NCBI GenBank assembly: GCA_910578075.1
Contig: CAJTPK010000006.1
Coordinates: 1-64,000, forward strand
Source: an uncultured Muribaculaceae bacterium
GTDB lineage: Bacteria; Bacteroidota; Bacteroidia; Bacteroidales; Muribaculaceae
DNA: 64,000 bases
Direction: 5' to 3'
Positions 16,969-27,064 of the stretch are shown piece after piece (the first letter of the stretch is position 1; every line of letters starts with the position of its first letter). The position numbers and the translations under genes were made by a program. The notes below the pieces were generated by a model, which saw nothing but the letters and a program-made list of their open reading frames with translations, was not told where the DNA came from and did not search any database.

Positions 16969-19958
16969 TTTTCTATGAGTGTCAATGTTAGTTTCTTCCC
17001 GTTTACAATCACATTATATTCCCCTGCCTCCAAAAAGCGTTTGCCGGTGGCATCCACATAACTGAGATCTCTCCATGGATTTATATTGAATTCCATGATT
17101 GCGGTCTCACCCGGTTTAAGATTTCTCTTTTCAAAATATTTGAGTTCGCGCACGGGACGTGTCACAGTGCAGTAGGGATCCGCTATATACCAGAGCACAG
17201 TCTCCGCTCCCTCAATGTCCCCGGTGTTGGTTACCGGAACAGTCACCTTGATTTTATCGTTGCGGGTGAATTCTGTTTTGGAGATTGTTGGTTCACCATA
17301 TTCGAAAGTGGTATAGCTGAGACCGTGTCCGAATGGATACATAGGCTCGCTGGTGATGTCCTGATAGAAACCCTGGTGCCATCGGCCGCTTTTACGGCGG
17401 TTGTAATAGATTGGAATCTGACCGGTGGAGTAGGGGAAGGTTATGGCGAGTTTACCCGAGGGGTTTATACGTCCTGATAGAATTCCTGCCATAGCTTCAC
17501 CGCCACGTATGCCGGGTTGCCATATCTCAAGAATCGCATTGGCATATGGCTCAAGACGGTTAAGTTCCAATGGCCGTCCATTGGCAAGCACAAGCACCAC
17601 CGGTTTTCCGGTTTTCGCGATCTCTTTGGCAAGTTCCTCCTGGATGGCAGGAAGTGCGATGGATGATCTGGAAGCATTTTCTCCACTCCATTTGAGATTC
17701 TCACCAAGACATAGAATCACCACATCTGCCCATCTGGCTGTGTCAAGGGCGGCATTGAATCCCGTACGGTCTTCACCATCGCGTTGACACCCTTTGGCAT
17801 AACGGATCTGTGAGTCTTTCCCGAATTCATCCTTTATGCCTTGCAAAAGTGTCACGACATCCTCCGGTTTACCATGTCCCAGCCAGTTGCCTAACAGATC
17901 CCAGCCGTTGTCTGCCAACGGACCAATCACAGCGATCTTTTTAGCGTCTTTCAACGGTAGAGTCAGAGTGGAGTCGTTCTTAAGAAGCACCATTGATTCA
18001 GCTGCGAGATCAGCGGCGACCTTAAGGTCCGCAGGACGCAGGAACCGGTCAGCGACAAGCGGTGTGTAAGGGTTGTCGAAAAGTCCGAGACGCATCTTGA
18101 CTCTGAGAACTCTTCTCACAGCCTCGTCAATTGTATTCTGTGATACTTTCCCTTCCGAAACAAGATCTGCCAGATGGCGGTCGTAAGCATGGCTCATCAT
18201 ATCCATTTCAAGACCTGCATTCAGCGCGAGTGTGGCGGCATCTCTTTTATCTGCCGCCATCCCCTGGTTCTTCAGCTGCTCGATAGCTCCCCAGTCGCTC
18301 ACTATGAAACCGTCATGTTTCCATTTGTTCTTGAGGATTTCAGTCATGGTATATCGGTTGGCGGATCCGGGAATGCCGCTGATGTCATTGAAAGAACTCA
18401 TCAGGGTTGCGGCTCCTGCCTTGACACCGGCTTCATAAGGTGGAAGATATGTGTCCCAGAGAGTCTGGGGAGATACTTCTGTATATACGTAATCACGTCC
18501 GGCTTCTGAAGCCCCATAGCCCACGTAATGTTTCAGGCATGCGGCTACGGATGTAGAGTCTGCAAGGTTCTTGCCCTGATACCCTTTGACGGAGGCGACG
18601 CAATAAATCGAATTCAGATAAGGATCCTCTCCGTAACCTTCTGACACACGTCCCCAGCGAGGATCGCGTGCCACGTCAATCATCGGGGAGAAAGTCCAAT
18701 CAACGCCCGACATCCTTGATTCCCGTGCCGAAACAGCGCATGCTTTTCTGACAAGAGACGGATTCCATGAGCATGCCTGGGCAAGAGAGATAGGATAGAC
18801 TGTACGGAAGCCATGGATGGCATCATAGCCGAAAATCACCGGTATTCCAAGTCTTGATTCCTCCATCGCTCTGCGTTGCATGGCATTGCGGAGTTCCGGG
18901 TCTGTATCGAAATAAATAAGAGAACCTATCTCGGCAGGAATGTTTACAACCTCCTCGCCCACATTGTTGACATTATTGTTGCGTCCAAGAGTGTATTGGT
19001 TGAGCTGCATTATCTTCTCGTTTAGATTCATGCGTCCGAGAAGATCCTCAACCCTGATCTCGACTGGCACATCCTTATCCTTATAAAGGGTGGATTTTGG
19101 TGTGATGCCGCTAAGGTCAGTAACATTGTCCGGCACTGCGACAGCAGCATGGGCGGCGCGTTTAGCGATGGCGGCTATATCAGCGTTCATGCCGGCAGGA
19201 GTGAATGTGTTGGCGGTCACATCATGACCAAACAGCTTCTCATACCAGGCACAGGCTGCGGTGAAACGGCCATGTTCTATTGCAAGGTGATATCCGTCCC
19301 GGTTCATGTTGTCACCGATGAATGATGTCCGGGCATTCTGCACGGCAGTCCCGGCAGGGATAATAGTCTTTATCTTGCCAAGTTTTGCAGCCCTCTTGTT
19401 TGCGTCAACGATAGCGCGATACATTTTCATCTGGTCATTGCCATAGTTGCGGAATCCGGTGTTTGTCGCATTTTGCGCGTATGCCCATGTCTGATGCAGG
19501 ATAATCTTGCTTTTACCGGGGATTCTTTCCTTCACATATTTGATGATACCGGGAAGATAAGGCTCATATTTCTCATACATTCCGGAGAAAGGACTTGCCT
19601 GCTGGAGGCTGACATAATCCCATTTGTCATCGGCAAGAGCATCTGCTATTGATGCCTTTGTCTTTTCAACGCGTTTGCCATCCGCACCGATCTTACGATA
19701 GACATATTCGTGCTTGTCTCCTTTGATATTTCCGGCATGACGTTCGAGAGAGCAGCCTCCGATGAAAAGGTTGCCTATTATCGCGGTGTCGCCGTCAGCC
19801 TTGGCGAGATCATGCAGATTCTGCTCTATGGCATCACGCGAGAAACTGTTTCCTATGGCAAGTATCCTGATTGTGCGTGCATATGCTGTGCCTGACAGGA
19901 ATGCAAGGAAAAAAGCCAATATAATGGGATAGGTTAAATAAAAGATCTTATTTTTCAT
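16965..19958 (-). CDS. Fusion: SGNH/DUF4886-type hydrolase domain plus GH3 beta-glycosidase
   Basis: 997 aa with signal peptide (about 1-27). Residues 29-270 match the DUF4886 SGNH-like fold. GNSFS has Ser38 as candidate nucleophile and NRDGYH has Asp221 and His224 at the usual Asp-x-x-His spacing, so the domain is probably an active esterase. A full GH3 enzyme follows: KHYVGYGASEAGRDY and VSDWG with Asp555 as nucleophile, the C-terminal sandwich and a fibronectin-III-like end. One chain would thus remove an ester and then a sugar from the same substrate. Most GH3 enzymes of this type lack the front domain. It overlaps the GH2 gene by 11 bases and the next GH3 by 4. Confidence 0.88.
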   Translation of the reverse strand: MKNKIFYLTYPIILAFFLAFLSGTAYARTIRILAIGNSFSRDAIEQNLHDLAKADGDTAIIGNLFIGGCSLERHAGNIKGDKHEYVYRKIGADGKRVEKTKASIADALADDKWDYVSLQQASPFSGMYEKYEPYLPGIIKYVKERIPGKSKIILHQTWAYAQNATNTGFRNYGNDQMKMYRAIVDANKRAAKLGKIKTIIPAGTAVQNARTSFIGDNMNRDGYHLAIEHGRFTAACAWYEKLFGHDVTANTFTPAGMNADIAAIAKRAAHAAVAVPDNVTDLSGITPKSTLYKDKDVPVEIRVEDLLGRMNLNEKIMQLNQYTLGRNNNVNNVGEEVVNIPAEIGSLIYFDTDPELRNAMQRRAMEESRLGIPVIFGYDAIHGFRTVYPISLAQACSWNPSLVRKACAVSARESRMSGVDWTFSPMIDVARDPRWGRVSEGYGEDPYLNSIYCVASVKGYQGKNLADSTSVAACLKHYVGYGASEAGRDYVYTEVSPQTLWDTYLPPYEAGVKAGAATLMSSFNDISGIPGSANRYTMTEILKNKWKHDGFIVSDWGAIEQLKNQGMAADKRDAATLALNAGLEMDMMSHAYDRHLADLVSEGKVSQNTIDEAVRRVLRVKMRLGLFDNPYTPLVADRFLRPADLKVAADLAAESMVLLKNDSTLTLPLKDAKKIAVIGPLADNGWDLLGNWLGHGKPEDVVTLLQGIKDEFGKDSQIRYAKGCQRDGEDRTGFNAALDTARWADVVILCLGENLKWSGENASRSSIALPAIQEELAKEIAKTGKPVVLVLANGRPLELNRLEPYANAILEIWQPGIRGGEAMAGILSGRINPSGKLAITFPYSTGQIPIYYNRRKSGRWHQGFYQDITSEPMYPFGHGLSYTTFEYGEPTISKTEFTRNDKIKVTVPVTNTGDIEGAETVLWYIADPYCTVTRPVRELKYFEKRNLKPGETAIMEFNINPWRDLSYVDATGKRFLEAGEYNVIVNGKKLTLTLIEK

Positions 19959-21747
19959 ATTCTTGTTTTTTCTTCATGTAATAATTATGCATCAGGTTCC
20001 ATGCCTTTTTACGTTGTCCTCGGTCGGAAACAAGACCTTTGCGGTTCCAACCTTCCTGATTGGTCGGATGGAAGCGGAAAGGCGACCGGAAGTCGAATAG
20101 AATCCACGGCGATACGCCTGCGAGATTGGGAATGTTGTCGAACATTCTTATATTGTCTTCATAAAGGCGTGCCTGATAATCCTCGCTCCATGAGCTTGTG
20201 ACATCGCGGCTGCCACTCTGTCCGTAAAGCGCCTCTCCTCCGAATTCCGAGATAATGAGCGGCTTGTCAGGTGTTACATCCCACACTGATTCAGCTGGAG
20301 TCAGCGGCCATGGATGATACCATCCCATATATTTGTTCACCGCAACCACATCAAGATTCTCAGTGAAGGGATCGTTCATAGAAAAGAGCTGCCTCTCTTT
20401 GTCAAACTCCACAAGATCAAAAGCTGCTGTGTAGAGACGTGTTGTGTCGAGCGCGCGTCCGGTCTCGAGCAGAGACATGAGGAAATCATCGCGCTCCGCT
20501 GATGGCTTAGTCTCATTGGCAACTCCCCAGAAACCGACTGCGCATCGGTTTTTGTCGCGGTTTATCATCTCCGTCAGCATATTCTGGGCTTTGGAGCGTG
20601 TGGTGGCATCGGTGAAGTCTATACCTTGCCATATAGGTATCTCCTGCCAGAGCACAATACCCATCTCTTCAGCCATACGTACGGTATATTCATTCTGAGG
20701 ATAGTGGGCGAGACGGATCATGTTCACTCCAAGATCGCGCGCTTCGTTGAGAAGCATTACCGCGTCAGCTTTTGAGAATGCGCGCCCCATGCGCTGGGGA
20801 ATCTCCTCGTGGAATGAAACGCAACGCATGAACTGAGGTTTGCCGTTGATAAGTATGCGGGTGCCGTCGGTGCGGATGTCGCGGAAGCCGATACGCTCGC
20901 TTACCTCATCTTCTCCACCGTTGATCTTCACATCGTAAAGCACCGGAGCTTCGGGTGCCCAAAGCTTCAGTTTGCCGGATTTTATACTGCCTGAAAATTT
21001 GCCGGAGGAATCGGTCGTTCCCTCTATTCTCTTGCCGAGACTTGGAATCTCAACAGATACCTTAACTCCGGCCAGAGGTTGCGACATTCCGATATCCACA
21101 CGGATGGTGTCGTGATTATCCTTGTCAAGACGAAGGAAATAATTCTCCACATAATTGTCAGGAACCGATATCAACATGACATCACGTGTGATTCCGCCAT
21201 AATTCCACCAGTCGAATGCCAAAGCGGGTATGGCATCCTTTGTGCGCCGGTTATTAACCTCAACCACGAGGAAATTTTCACCCTTATGAAGATCATCGGT
21301 AACATCGATCTCAAATGGTGTGAACCCACCCTCATGTTTGCCAATCTCTTTGCCGTTGAGGTATACGTTGCAGCGGTAGCTCACTGCTCCGAAATATAAA
21401 ATCTCACGCATGCCGGGTTTTGGATTTGCTTCGAAACTGCGTGCATACCATACGGTGCCTTCGTAATATTTCAACTCAGGATTCTGAGAATTCCAATCTC
21501 CGGGAACCTCCAGACGCAAGCCTCCCTTTAATGCGTATTCGTAAAAGTCAGTGTTCCCTTCCGGTGAGCGGTTTTCATAAACCTTCATGCGGTCTCCCTG
21601 GTCATACAGATCCACGATGGCATCCCAACGTCCGTTGAGCAGACGGTAGTCGCGACCGTATGCGTTGGTTATCAATGAGGCGGATGAATGGGCGGAGAAA
21701 CCTGCCAGTATAAGTATTGAAATGAGAAGTCTTTTCATGATTGTCAT
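19948..21747 (-). CDS. GH2 glycosidase, beta-glucuronidase-like
   Basis: 599 aa, signal peptide about 1-24. The jelly-roll sugar-binding domain (about 35-195), Ig-like domain (about 205-290) and TIM barrel are all present. Glu412 in GVANE is the expected acid/base and Glu501 in ISEFGG the nucleophile. Near the end, NRKG (Asn568, Lys570) sits where beta-glucuronidases have the N-x-K pair that reads the sugar carboxylate. The flanking GLVSDRGQRKKAW resembles that family more than beta-galactosidases. I therefore infer cleavage of terminal glucuronic acid. Length fits beta-glucuronidase (about 600) rather than LacZ (about 1000). Its start overlaps the esterase stop by 4 bases. Confidence 0.88.
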   Translation of the reverse strand: MTIMKRLLISILILAGFSAHSSASLITNAYGRDYRLLNGRWDAIVDLYDQGDRMKVYENRSPEGNTDFYEYALKGGLRLEVPGDWNSQNPELKYYEGTVWYARSFEANPKPGMREILYFGAVSYRCNVYLNGKEIGKHEGGFTPFEIDVTDDLHKGENFLVVEVNNRRTKDAIPALAFDWWNYGGITRDVMLISVPDNYVENYFLRLDKDNHDTIRVDIGMSQPLAGVKVSVEIPSLGKRIEGTTDSSGKFSGSIKSGKLKLWAPEAPVLYDVKINGGEDEVSERIGFRDIRTDGTRILINGKPQFMRCVSFHEEIPQRMGRAFSKADAVMLLNEARDLGVNMIRLAHYPQNEYTVRMAEEMGIVLWQEIPIWQGIDFTDATTRSKAQNMLTEMINRDKNRCAVGFWGVANETKPSAERDDFLMSLLETGRALDTTRLYTAAFDLVEFDKERQLFSMNDPFTENLDVVAVNKYMGWYHPWPLTPAESVWDVTPDKPLIISEFGGEALYGQSGSRDVTSSWSEDYQARLYEDNIRMFDNIPNLAGVSPWILFDFRSPFRFHPTNQEGWNRKGLVSDRGQRKKAWNLMHNYYMKKKQEYEK

Positions 21748-23057
21748 TTATCGGTGGTTTCTTTTTGTGAAGCTGTGCATCCGCGGAGAAAATCCATGAT
21801 CCAGTTCCAGGCGGCGGTGCCTTGTTCTGTATATGCGTAATGCTCTGTAGTCTCGGTTATCTGCAATTCCTTGGGAGCGTTGATGACATTATATACGGAA
21901 TATGTGGAGGTCGGTGGACACACCATATCGTTATATCCGAAAGTATAGAATCCCGGAACTTTGATCTCTCTTGCAAAGCTTGATACATCAAAATATGGTA
22001 TGGTCGACATTATCTCTTTGGTGTGGAATTTTTTATCCTTGAGGGTATGGGGCCATCCACCCGCACGGTTGGCGGTATAGCCGAGCATATCGCTCATGGC
22101 GGGGTAATACGAGACAAGACCTTTCACACGGGAATCGATTCCTGCGAGGATTATCGATAATCCCCCGCCTTGACTCCCTCCGAAAGTACCAAGACAACCG
22201 TTGTATTCCGGAAGCTGCTCAATGAAATCTATTGCGCGGACACAACCGGTTATGACCCGCTTATAGTAGAATCTGTCTTTGTCTTCCATGTTGAATGAGT
22301 GGTATCTTTTTAACGGTCCGTTATACAGATTATGATATACATGCGCAGGAAGATTCACCGGGATGCCATGGATTCCCAATTCAAGGATAATAAATCCTTT
22401 CTCGCTATGGTTGATATCTCCATTATAACCTCTCACGCCAGCTCCCGGAACTTTCACAATGGCAGGGTATTTCCCCGGTGCTGCAGGTATGGTCAGTATT
22501 CCGTACATACGTGATCCCCAGTCGTTGTTTGCCCATGACACATGGTAGACATTCACTTTTGGAGTGCATCGCTCAGGCATGAGTGTCATCATCGGTTCAA
22601 GATCCCATTTGCGCGCGTCGGTCAATGCTTTCTGCCAGAAATCAAGGAAATCGGATGGCTGCTGGGTTACAGGACGCAATTTCTCCGGTGAGAAACCTAC
22701 AGTTCCCATACCTTGGTAATCGTGTTTCCCTTTCTTCATATATACCCTGCAGCGCAGGAATCCGGGATTTTTCATAGTCCCTGCCTCAATTGTTCCCACA
22801 CCGTTGTGAAGTCTCACCTTTCCTGAAGCGTGTGGCTTCATCATGTCCTCGGATATGTCATAGGTGAGTTCCATATCTCCCTCCGGAACATTGCATCTTG
22901 TTAACAAAACATTGAATTTAACTTTGTCGCCCGGTTTGCAATTCCATTTCCCGTTTGTGGGATAAACAGAGATATGGTATAGTCTTTCCGCAGGCTGGGC
23001 GAGCCCGATCAAGGCTAAAAGTATTATAGTCGAGATTGTTGTGATAAATCGTATCAT
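21744..23057 (-). CDS. Acetyl esterase, CE7 / AXE1 family
   Basis: 437 aa, signal peptide about 1-20. A beta-sandwich N-terminal domain (about 25-125) precedes an alpha/beta-hydrolase of the acetylxylan esterase / cephalosporin-C deacetylase family. GGSQGGG holds Ser295, GYNDMVCPP holds Asp377, and TEHYAYTEQ holds His406, giving a complete triad. It would remove acetyl groups from sugars or oligosaccharides in the periplasm. Family enzymes are usually about 320 aa without the extra front domain. The next gene starts within its stop codon (ATGA). Confidence 0.88.
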   Translation of the reverse strand: MIRFITTISTIILLALIGLAQPAERLYHISVYPTNGKWNCKPGDKVKFNVLLTRCNVPEGDMELTYDISEDMMKPHASGKVRLHNGVGTIEAGTMKNPGFLRCRVYMKKGKHDYQGMGTVGFSPEKLRPVTQQPSDFLDFWQKALTDARKWDLEPMMTLMPERCTPKVNVYHVSWANNDWGSRMYGILTIPAAPGKYPAIVKVPGAGVRGYNGDINHSEKGFIILELGIHGIPVNLPAHVYHNLYNGPLKRYHSFNMEDKDRFYYKRVITGCVRAIDFIEQLPEYNGCLGTFGGSQGGGLSIILAGIDSRVKGLVSYYPAMSDMLGYTANRAGGWPHTLKDKKFHTKEIMSTIPYFDVSSFAREIKVPGFYTFGYNDMVCPPTSTYSVYNVINAPKELQITETTEHYAYTEQGTAAWNWIMDFLRGCTASQKETTDK

Positions 23058-23073
23058 GGTAGATTGTTTGAAG

Positions 23074-25155
23074 TTATTTTTTGATAGAGTAGCGGTATAG
23101 ACAGAAACTGTTTTTATCAGGCAGAGAGAATGTGATGGTTCCCTTGTGTCCTATTTGTGTCCTGAATTTCTTTCCGGTTCCAAGAACCGGAGTGAGAGTG
23201 ATATCCGATCCCTTGTAAAGCCATGTTTCTACGGGATAGCGGTCAGACTCATTATCCTCGCGGTAAACGAGCAGATACCCCTCTGTTGGAGAAGTAACCG
23301 ATTGGAATCCGGTCCAGGCTCTTCCTGACGGTTCTTCACCTACCGGAAGTATTGTTCCTTTGTGGAAATCATGCTGTATATTGCGGTAAGCCTTTACCAA
23401 CGGTTCGATTTCAAATGCCTCTTCGGGAAGATTTCCCGCTTCCATCCATGCCAGGGGTTGTCCTGCCATAGTAATGGCGAAGATGTAGGGAAAATCATAG
23501 TTTGCGGGCGCGAAGTTGTCTCCTGTGTATTTATCCGCATTTCTCCATTTGTTGAGGAATTCTATCTGTAGCCTTTCAGCAGGCACATAGCGTGAAAGTT
23601 GCCATAGGTTGCGGAGGGTATGGTAAGGGTAGTAATTTCCCCAGTCTGTGTAACGGTTCTCAAGAAATACGTTGCCATATTCATTGAAGAAATGGTATCC
23701 GCCGCGTCGGCTTGCAGTGGCGTCAAGGTTGAACATTACTGCATTTCCTGTATTCTCAAGCACTCTGTCAAATAGCTTGCGCAGATTCTCCTCTGCACGT
23801 TTTGATGCTACTGTGAGCCCATCGATCTTGAACATCCTTATGCCATGCTCTTTCCAAAGGCCGGTTATAATGTCAGCATCTTTCTCCCAATCAGCAAAAT
23901 CATTCTGCACGCTGGGATTGAACCATAACCCGATCTCTATTCCGAGTTTCTTGCCTCTTTCGACAATCGGTCGGAGTCCGCGTGGATATTTCACGGGATC
24001 TGGTGTCCAGTATCCCGCATTGGCGTATATGTCCTTGAAAGATCCGTTGGCTACGGCTGAGTTAGGACTTTTGCCGGATTGCCATCCGTCATCAATCTGG
24101 AAAAGTGAGATACCGAGGCGGGCAGCTTTGTCGAGCTCGGCAAGGCAGAACTCTTCGTTGACCTTCGCATCCTGCGAACGGTCACCCCATGTGTTCATCA
24201 TCACCATCTCGTCGCGGTTCGGATCGAGTATGCGGCATTGTTTCTGATAGCTGCGGAGAGCGGAAAGAGCGGAAAGTTCTCCCTCTCCGAATGTGCAAAC
24301 TACCGAACTGTAGGTTGGAGTCCACTTGTCGGGAGTAATGTCGGAATTACTTACCCCCAGACCGGTAACCATGAAAGAACCGAAATCGCTTATGAAATCA
24401 GAGCCCTTGTAAGCCAATTGCACGCCCGAACAAGGTGCCTCCTTAAGAAAGATAAAACCACCACCGTTCTCACCGTCGGTGACTGTAAGTATATTGCCGC
24501 GGTGATTTGTCTTGCGGTAAGATATGAAATCCTTGCGGTCAACAAGATTATTGTTCCAGTCGGTTATATCGCGGAATTCCACTGCACTTCCATGCCAGTG
24601 GTTCCCCTTTAGATCAAGTCGGTCAAGGAGCATTGTCACCGGTTTTACTTTCATATCGGCGGCATGCTCTATATTTTTCCGGTCAGCGGCGTTCGTCTCC
24701 TTCTCCGCCGTTCCGCTCAATTCCCCTCGGAGTCGCGTGTCGATGCCGATCGCCGGAATCCCGTCATATAGACGGTAATCACGTTCCACCTCAAGGTCTC
24801 CGAGGCGGTATGATACGGTTGCCACTGTTCTGTCGGGGCGTATGCCATCACTTTTGATCTGTCTTACACGTATCTTTCCGTCAGCAGGCTTCTCCCGGTT
24901 CACATTGAAGTCAGGATTCTTGCCGGCTGTCTTCATGGTTTTCCCGGACAGTTTGTCTGTAAGACTCAGAGTGATGATATGGCCGTTGTTCCATAAAGCG
25001 GTTCTCTCGATGCGTGAATTGCCCATCCGGAGCGTGTCGCCTTTAAGGTGAGCATAACATTCATCAGCGAGTATTGTGGAGTTGTTGGTGAAAACACAGC
25101 AGGCGAAGAGAGTGATGCCTGCTGTGATTCCGCGATATTCAAGATTCATAATCAA
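23074..25155 (-). CDS. GH36-like (alpha-galactosidase / melibiase) glycosidase
   Basis: 693 aa with an N-terminal hydrophobic export segment (about 9-31). A large N-terminal beta-domain is followed by a barrel with FQIDDGWQ, GLWFNP and MFKIDG. Asp445 in KIDG corresponds to the GH36/GH27 nucleophile. The second catalytic Asp of classical GH36 (in CSGGGGRFD) is not obvious. The corresponding stretch reads NLDATASRRGGYHF, so specificity may differ from alpha-galactose. The start at 25155 overlaps the FAD-oxidoreductase stop by 4 bases; a second ATG two codons later is possible. Confidence 0.82.
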   Translation of the reverse strand: MIMNLEYRGITAGITLFACCVFTNNSTILADECYAHLKGDTLRMGNSRIERTALWNNGHIITLSLTDKLSGKTMKTAGKNPDFNVNREKPADGKIRVRQIKSDGIRPDRTVATVSYRLGDLEVERDYRLYDGIPAIGIDTRLRGELSGTAEKETNAADRKNIEHAADMKVKPVTMLLDRLDLKGNHWHGSAVEFRDITDWNNNLVDRKDFISYRKTNHRGNILTVTDGENGGGFIFLKEAPCSGVQLAYKGSDFISDFGSFMVTGLGVSNSDITPDKWTPTYSSVVCTFGEGELSALSALRSYQKQCRILDPNRDEMVMMNTWGDRSQDAKVNEEFCLAELDKAARLGISLFQIDDGWQSGKSPNSAVANGSFKDIYANAGYWTPDPVKYPRGLRPIVERGKKLGIEIGLWFNPSVQNDFADWEKDADIITGLWKEHGIRMFKIDGLTVASKRAEENLRKLFDRVLENTGNAVMFNLDATASRRGGYHFFNEYGNVFLENRYTDWGNYYPYHTLRNLWQLSRYVPAERLQIEFLNKWRNADKYTGDNFAPANYDFPYIFAITMAGQPLAWMEAGNLPEEAFEIEPLVKAYRNIQHDFHKGTILPVGEEPSGRAWTGFQSVTSPTEGYLLVYREDNESDRYPVETWLYKGSDITLTPVLGTGKKFRTQIGHKGTITFSLPDKNSFCLYRYSIKK

Positions 25156-27038
25156 TTCTTTAGCGCGCGTGGGTTGTCAAGAAGTTTGTTGGCTACATTG
25201 AAATTCTGATTGTCCGGGAGAGTGGATGCGTCTTTGCCGGCACCTTTTTGCATCATGGCGCTGAGTTCAGGAAGATGGTTCTGATAGACACCGCGTGGGT
25301 TCACTCCATGTTTTTTGCAGAGAGATGCGGCAAGACCCACAACTTCTCCCATCATACCGGTGGTGCGCATTACGCGCACTGTGCCAAGGGCGACATGGCT
25401 GACGCTGATGTTGCGCCCTGCCATGAACAGGTTGTCGATGTTACGTGAATATAGACAGCGGTAAGGCACTGCATACGGGTGTATCCACACATGGTTTGTC
25501 GCTGCCTTAAATTCATTTCCCGGGAATCGGCGAGTGTTTACAGGATCCGGGAAATGGAGATCCAGACTCCAAGTAGTGGTGAAAGATGCATCCTCATGAA
25601 ATACATTCTTGTCGATGTCATCCTGTTTGAGGACATAATCGCCTAAAAGACGACGTGATTCGCGTTTTCCGGAAATATATCCTGCCCAGTCGAGCGAGCG
25701 GTTGCGGAATTTTGCATTGTCCGAAGCATGGTTCTTCAGATAACTCCAGTTGGAGAATATTACAAGCAGGCCATAGTCGCGCACTCGTTCGGCTTCCGTA
25801 ATCTGGTTGCGGTTCATACCTGTTTCCCATTTCCATTCCCCCATAGTCACTCTTTCGCAAGTGGAGTCGTTGAATACGGGGCCATATCTGAATTCCGGGA
25901 ATTTTACAGGTTTCTCACCCTTTTTCGTATACCATTGGATAGAAGCACCCATTGTCATGTCATCGGCGGTTTCCGGTGCCAGAGGTTCATTATACTGGGA
26001 GCGTGCCTCGCGACCCATGGCAAAGTCAGCTCCGGCAAGATAGCCGATGGTGCCGTCCCCCGTACAGTCACTGAATAGAGGAGCGGAAAGCACTACTTCA
26101 TCCGCATTCTCAGTGTGGGTAAGCTTTACCGATTTCACTCTATTGCCATCCATTGTCACTCCAACGGCACGATAGCAGGGATAAAGAGTCACCCCTTTTT
26201 CGGATTCAATGAAAGCTTGTTTCTTCTCATCCTCATAATATTCGGCGGGCTTGGCGTTTCCTGCGCGGGAATGTCCGAATTCGCGGATCATTCTTCCAAG
26301 TCCTTTATTAGGGCCGATCTCGGCATGACCGCCAAGATGAACACGCACCTCCGCGCTGTTGTTGCCCCCAAGCACCGGACGGTCATTGACCAAGGCCACG
26401 TTCATTCCGTTGCGGGCAGCTGCCACTGCAGCGCACATACCGGCTATGCCACCTCCGACAACCACCATATCGTAGGATGCGGTTGTCGGTATGCGACTGT
26501 CAAGACCGAGCATCTTGCGGCGCATTGATATCAGTTGCTCTCCATTGTCGGGAAGAGTGGTGCCCGTGTCAGTGGTAAGATATATCGCGTCGCATCGACC
26601 GTTGAATCCGGTAAGGTCATGAAGCGCTAACTTATGTTCCCCGCTTTTCAACTTGATTTCTCCGGCACGTTGCCAACCCCATTCGTTTCCTTTGTCGCCA
26701 AGGGTGGAGGAGAGTGTGCTGTTGTTGATCTTTACGCGGAATTTACCGGGACCTTTGCCTGGGTTCCATGGCGAAGTCCAGTTATAGGTGCGCACATAGA
26801 CGGTATATTTACCCTCTTCAGGAATCTCGATTGTTGTCGAGGCATCCTTGACGGGATTTCCAAGGCCATGGGCCATCAGGTAGCTTGATCCCATGCAGTC
26901 GATAAACTGCTGGTCTACCACCCATCCGCCTTTGTCGGCGAATGCCTCTGCCTCAACCCACACCTCTGCCGCCTCCGCCCCAAGAAGGGGCAGGAGGGCA
27001 ACTGCGGTGCACGCCATATATCGCTTGATGCTGTTCAT
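25152..27038 (-). CDS. Exported FAD-dependent oxidoreductase with N-terminal carbohydrate-binding-like domain
   Basis: 628 aa, signal peptide about 1-23. Residues 25-157 form a beta-sandwich like those linked to carbohydrate-binding modules (VWVEAEAFADKGGW..., YTVYVRTYNWTSPW). The rest is an FAD_oxidored-family flavoprotein with VVVGGGIAGMCAAVAAARNG (dinucleotide-binding motif GGGIAG at 195-200) and GGNNSAEVRVHLGG. Such proteins occur in Bacteroidetes PULs; they are thought to oxidise or reduce a sugar, but the reaction is not established. An exported flavoprotein is notable because FAD must be supplied in the periplasm. Confidence 0.85.
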   Translation of the reverse strand: MNSIKRYMACTAVALLPLLGAEAAEVWVEAEAFADKGGWVVDQQFIDCMGSSYLMAHGLGNPVKDASTTIEIPEEGKYTVYVRTYNWTSPWNPGKGPGKFRVKINNSTLSSTLGDKGNEWGWQRAGEIKLKSGEHKLALHDLTGFNGRCDAIYLTTDTGTTLPDNGEQLISMRRKMLGLDSRIPTTASYDMVVVGGGIAGMCAAVAAARNGMNVALVNDRPVLGGNNSAEVRVHLGGHAEIGPNKGLGRMIREFGHSRAGNAKPAEYYEDEKKQAFIESEKGVTLYPCYRAVGVTMDGNRVKSVKLTHTENADEVVLSAPLFSDCTGDGTIGYLAGADFAMGREARSQYNEPLAPETADDMTMGASIQWYTKKGEKPVKFPEFRYGPVFNDSTCERVTMGEWKWETGMNRNQITEAERVRDYGLLVIFSNWSYLKNHASDNAKFRNRSLDWAGYISGKRESRRLLGDYVLKQDDIDKNVFHEDASFTTTWSLDLHFPDPVNTRRFPGNEFKAATNHVWIHPYAVPYRCLYSRNIDNLFMAGRNISVSHVALGTVRVMRTTGMMGEVVGLAASLCKKHGVNPRGVYQNHLPELSAMMQKGAGKDASTLPDNQNFNVANKLLDNPRALKN

Positions 27039-27064
27039 TGATAGTGTGTTGATTAGTTATAGGG

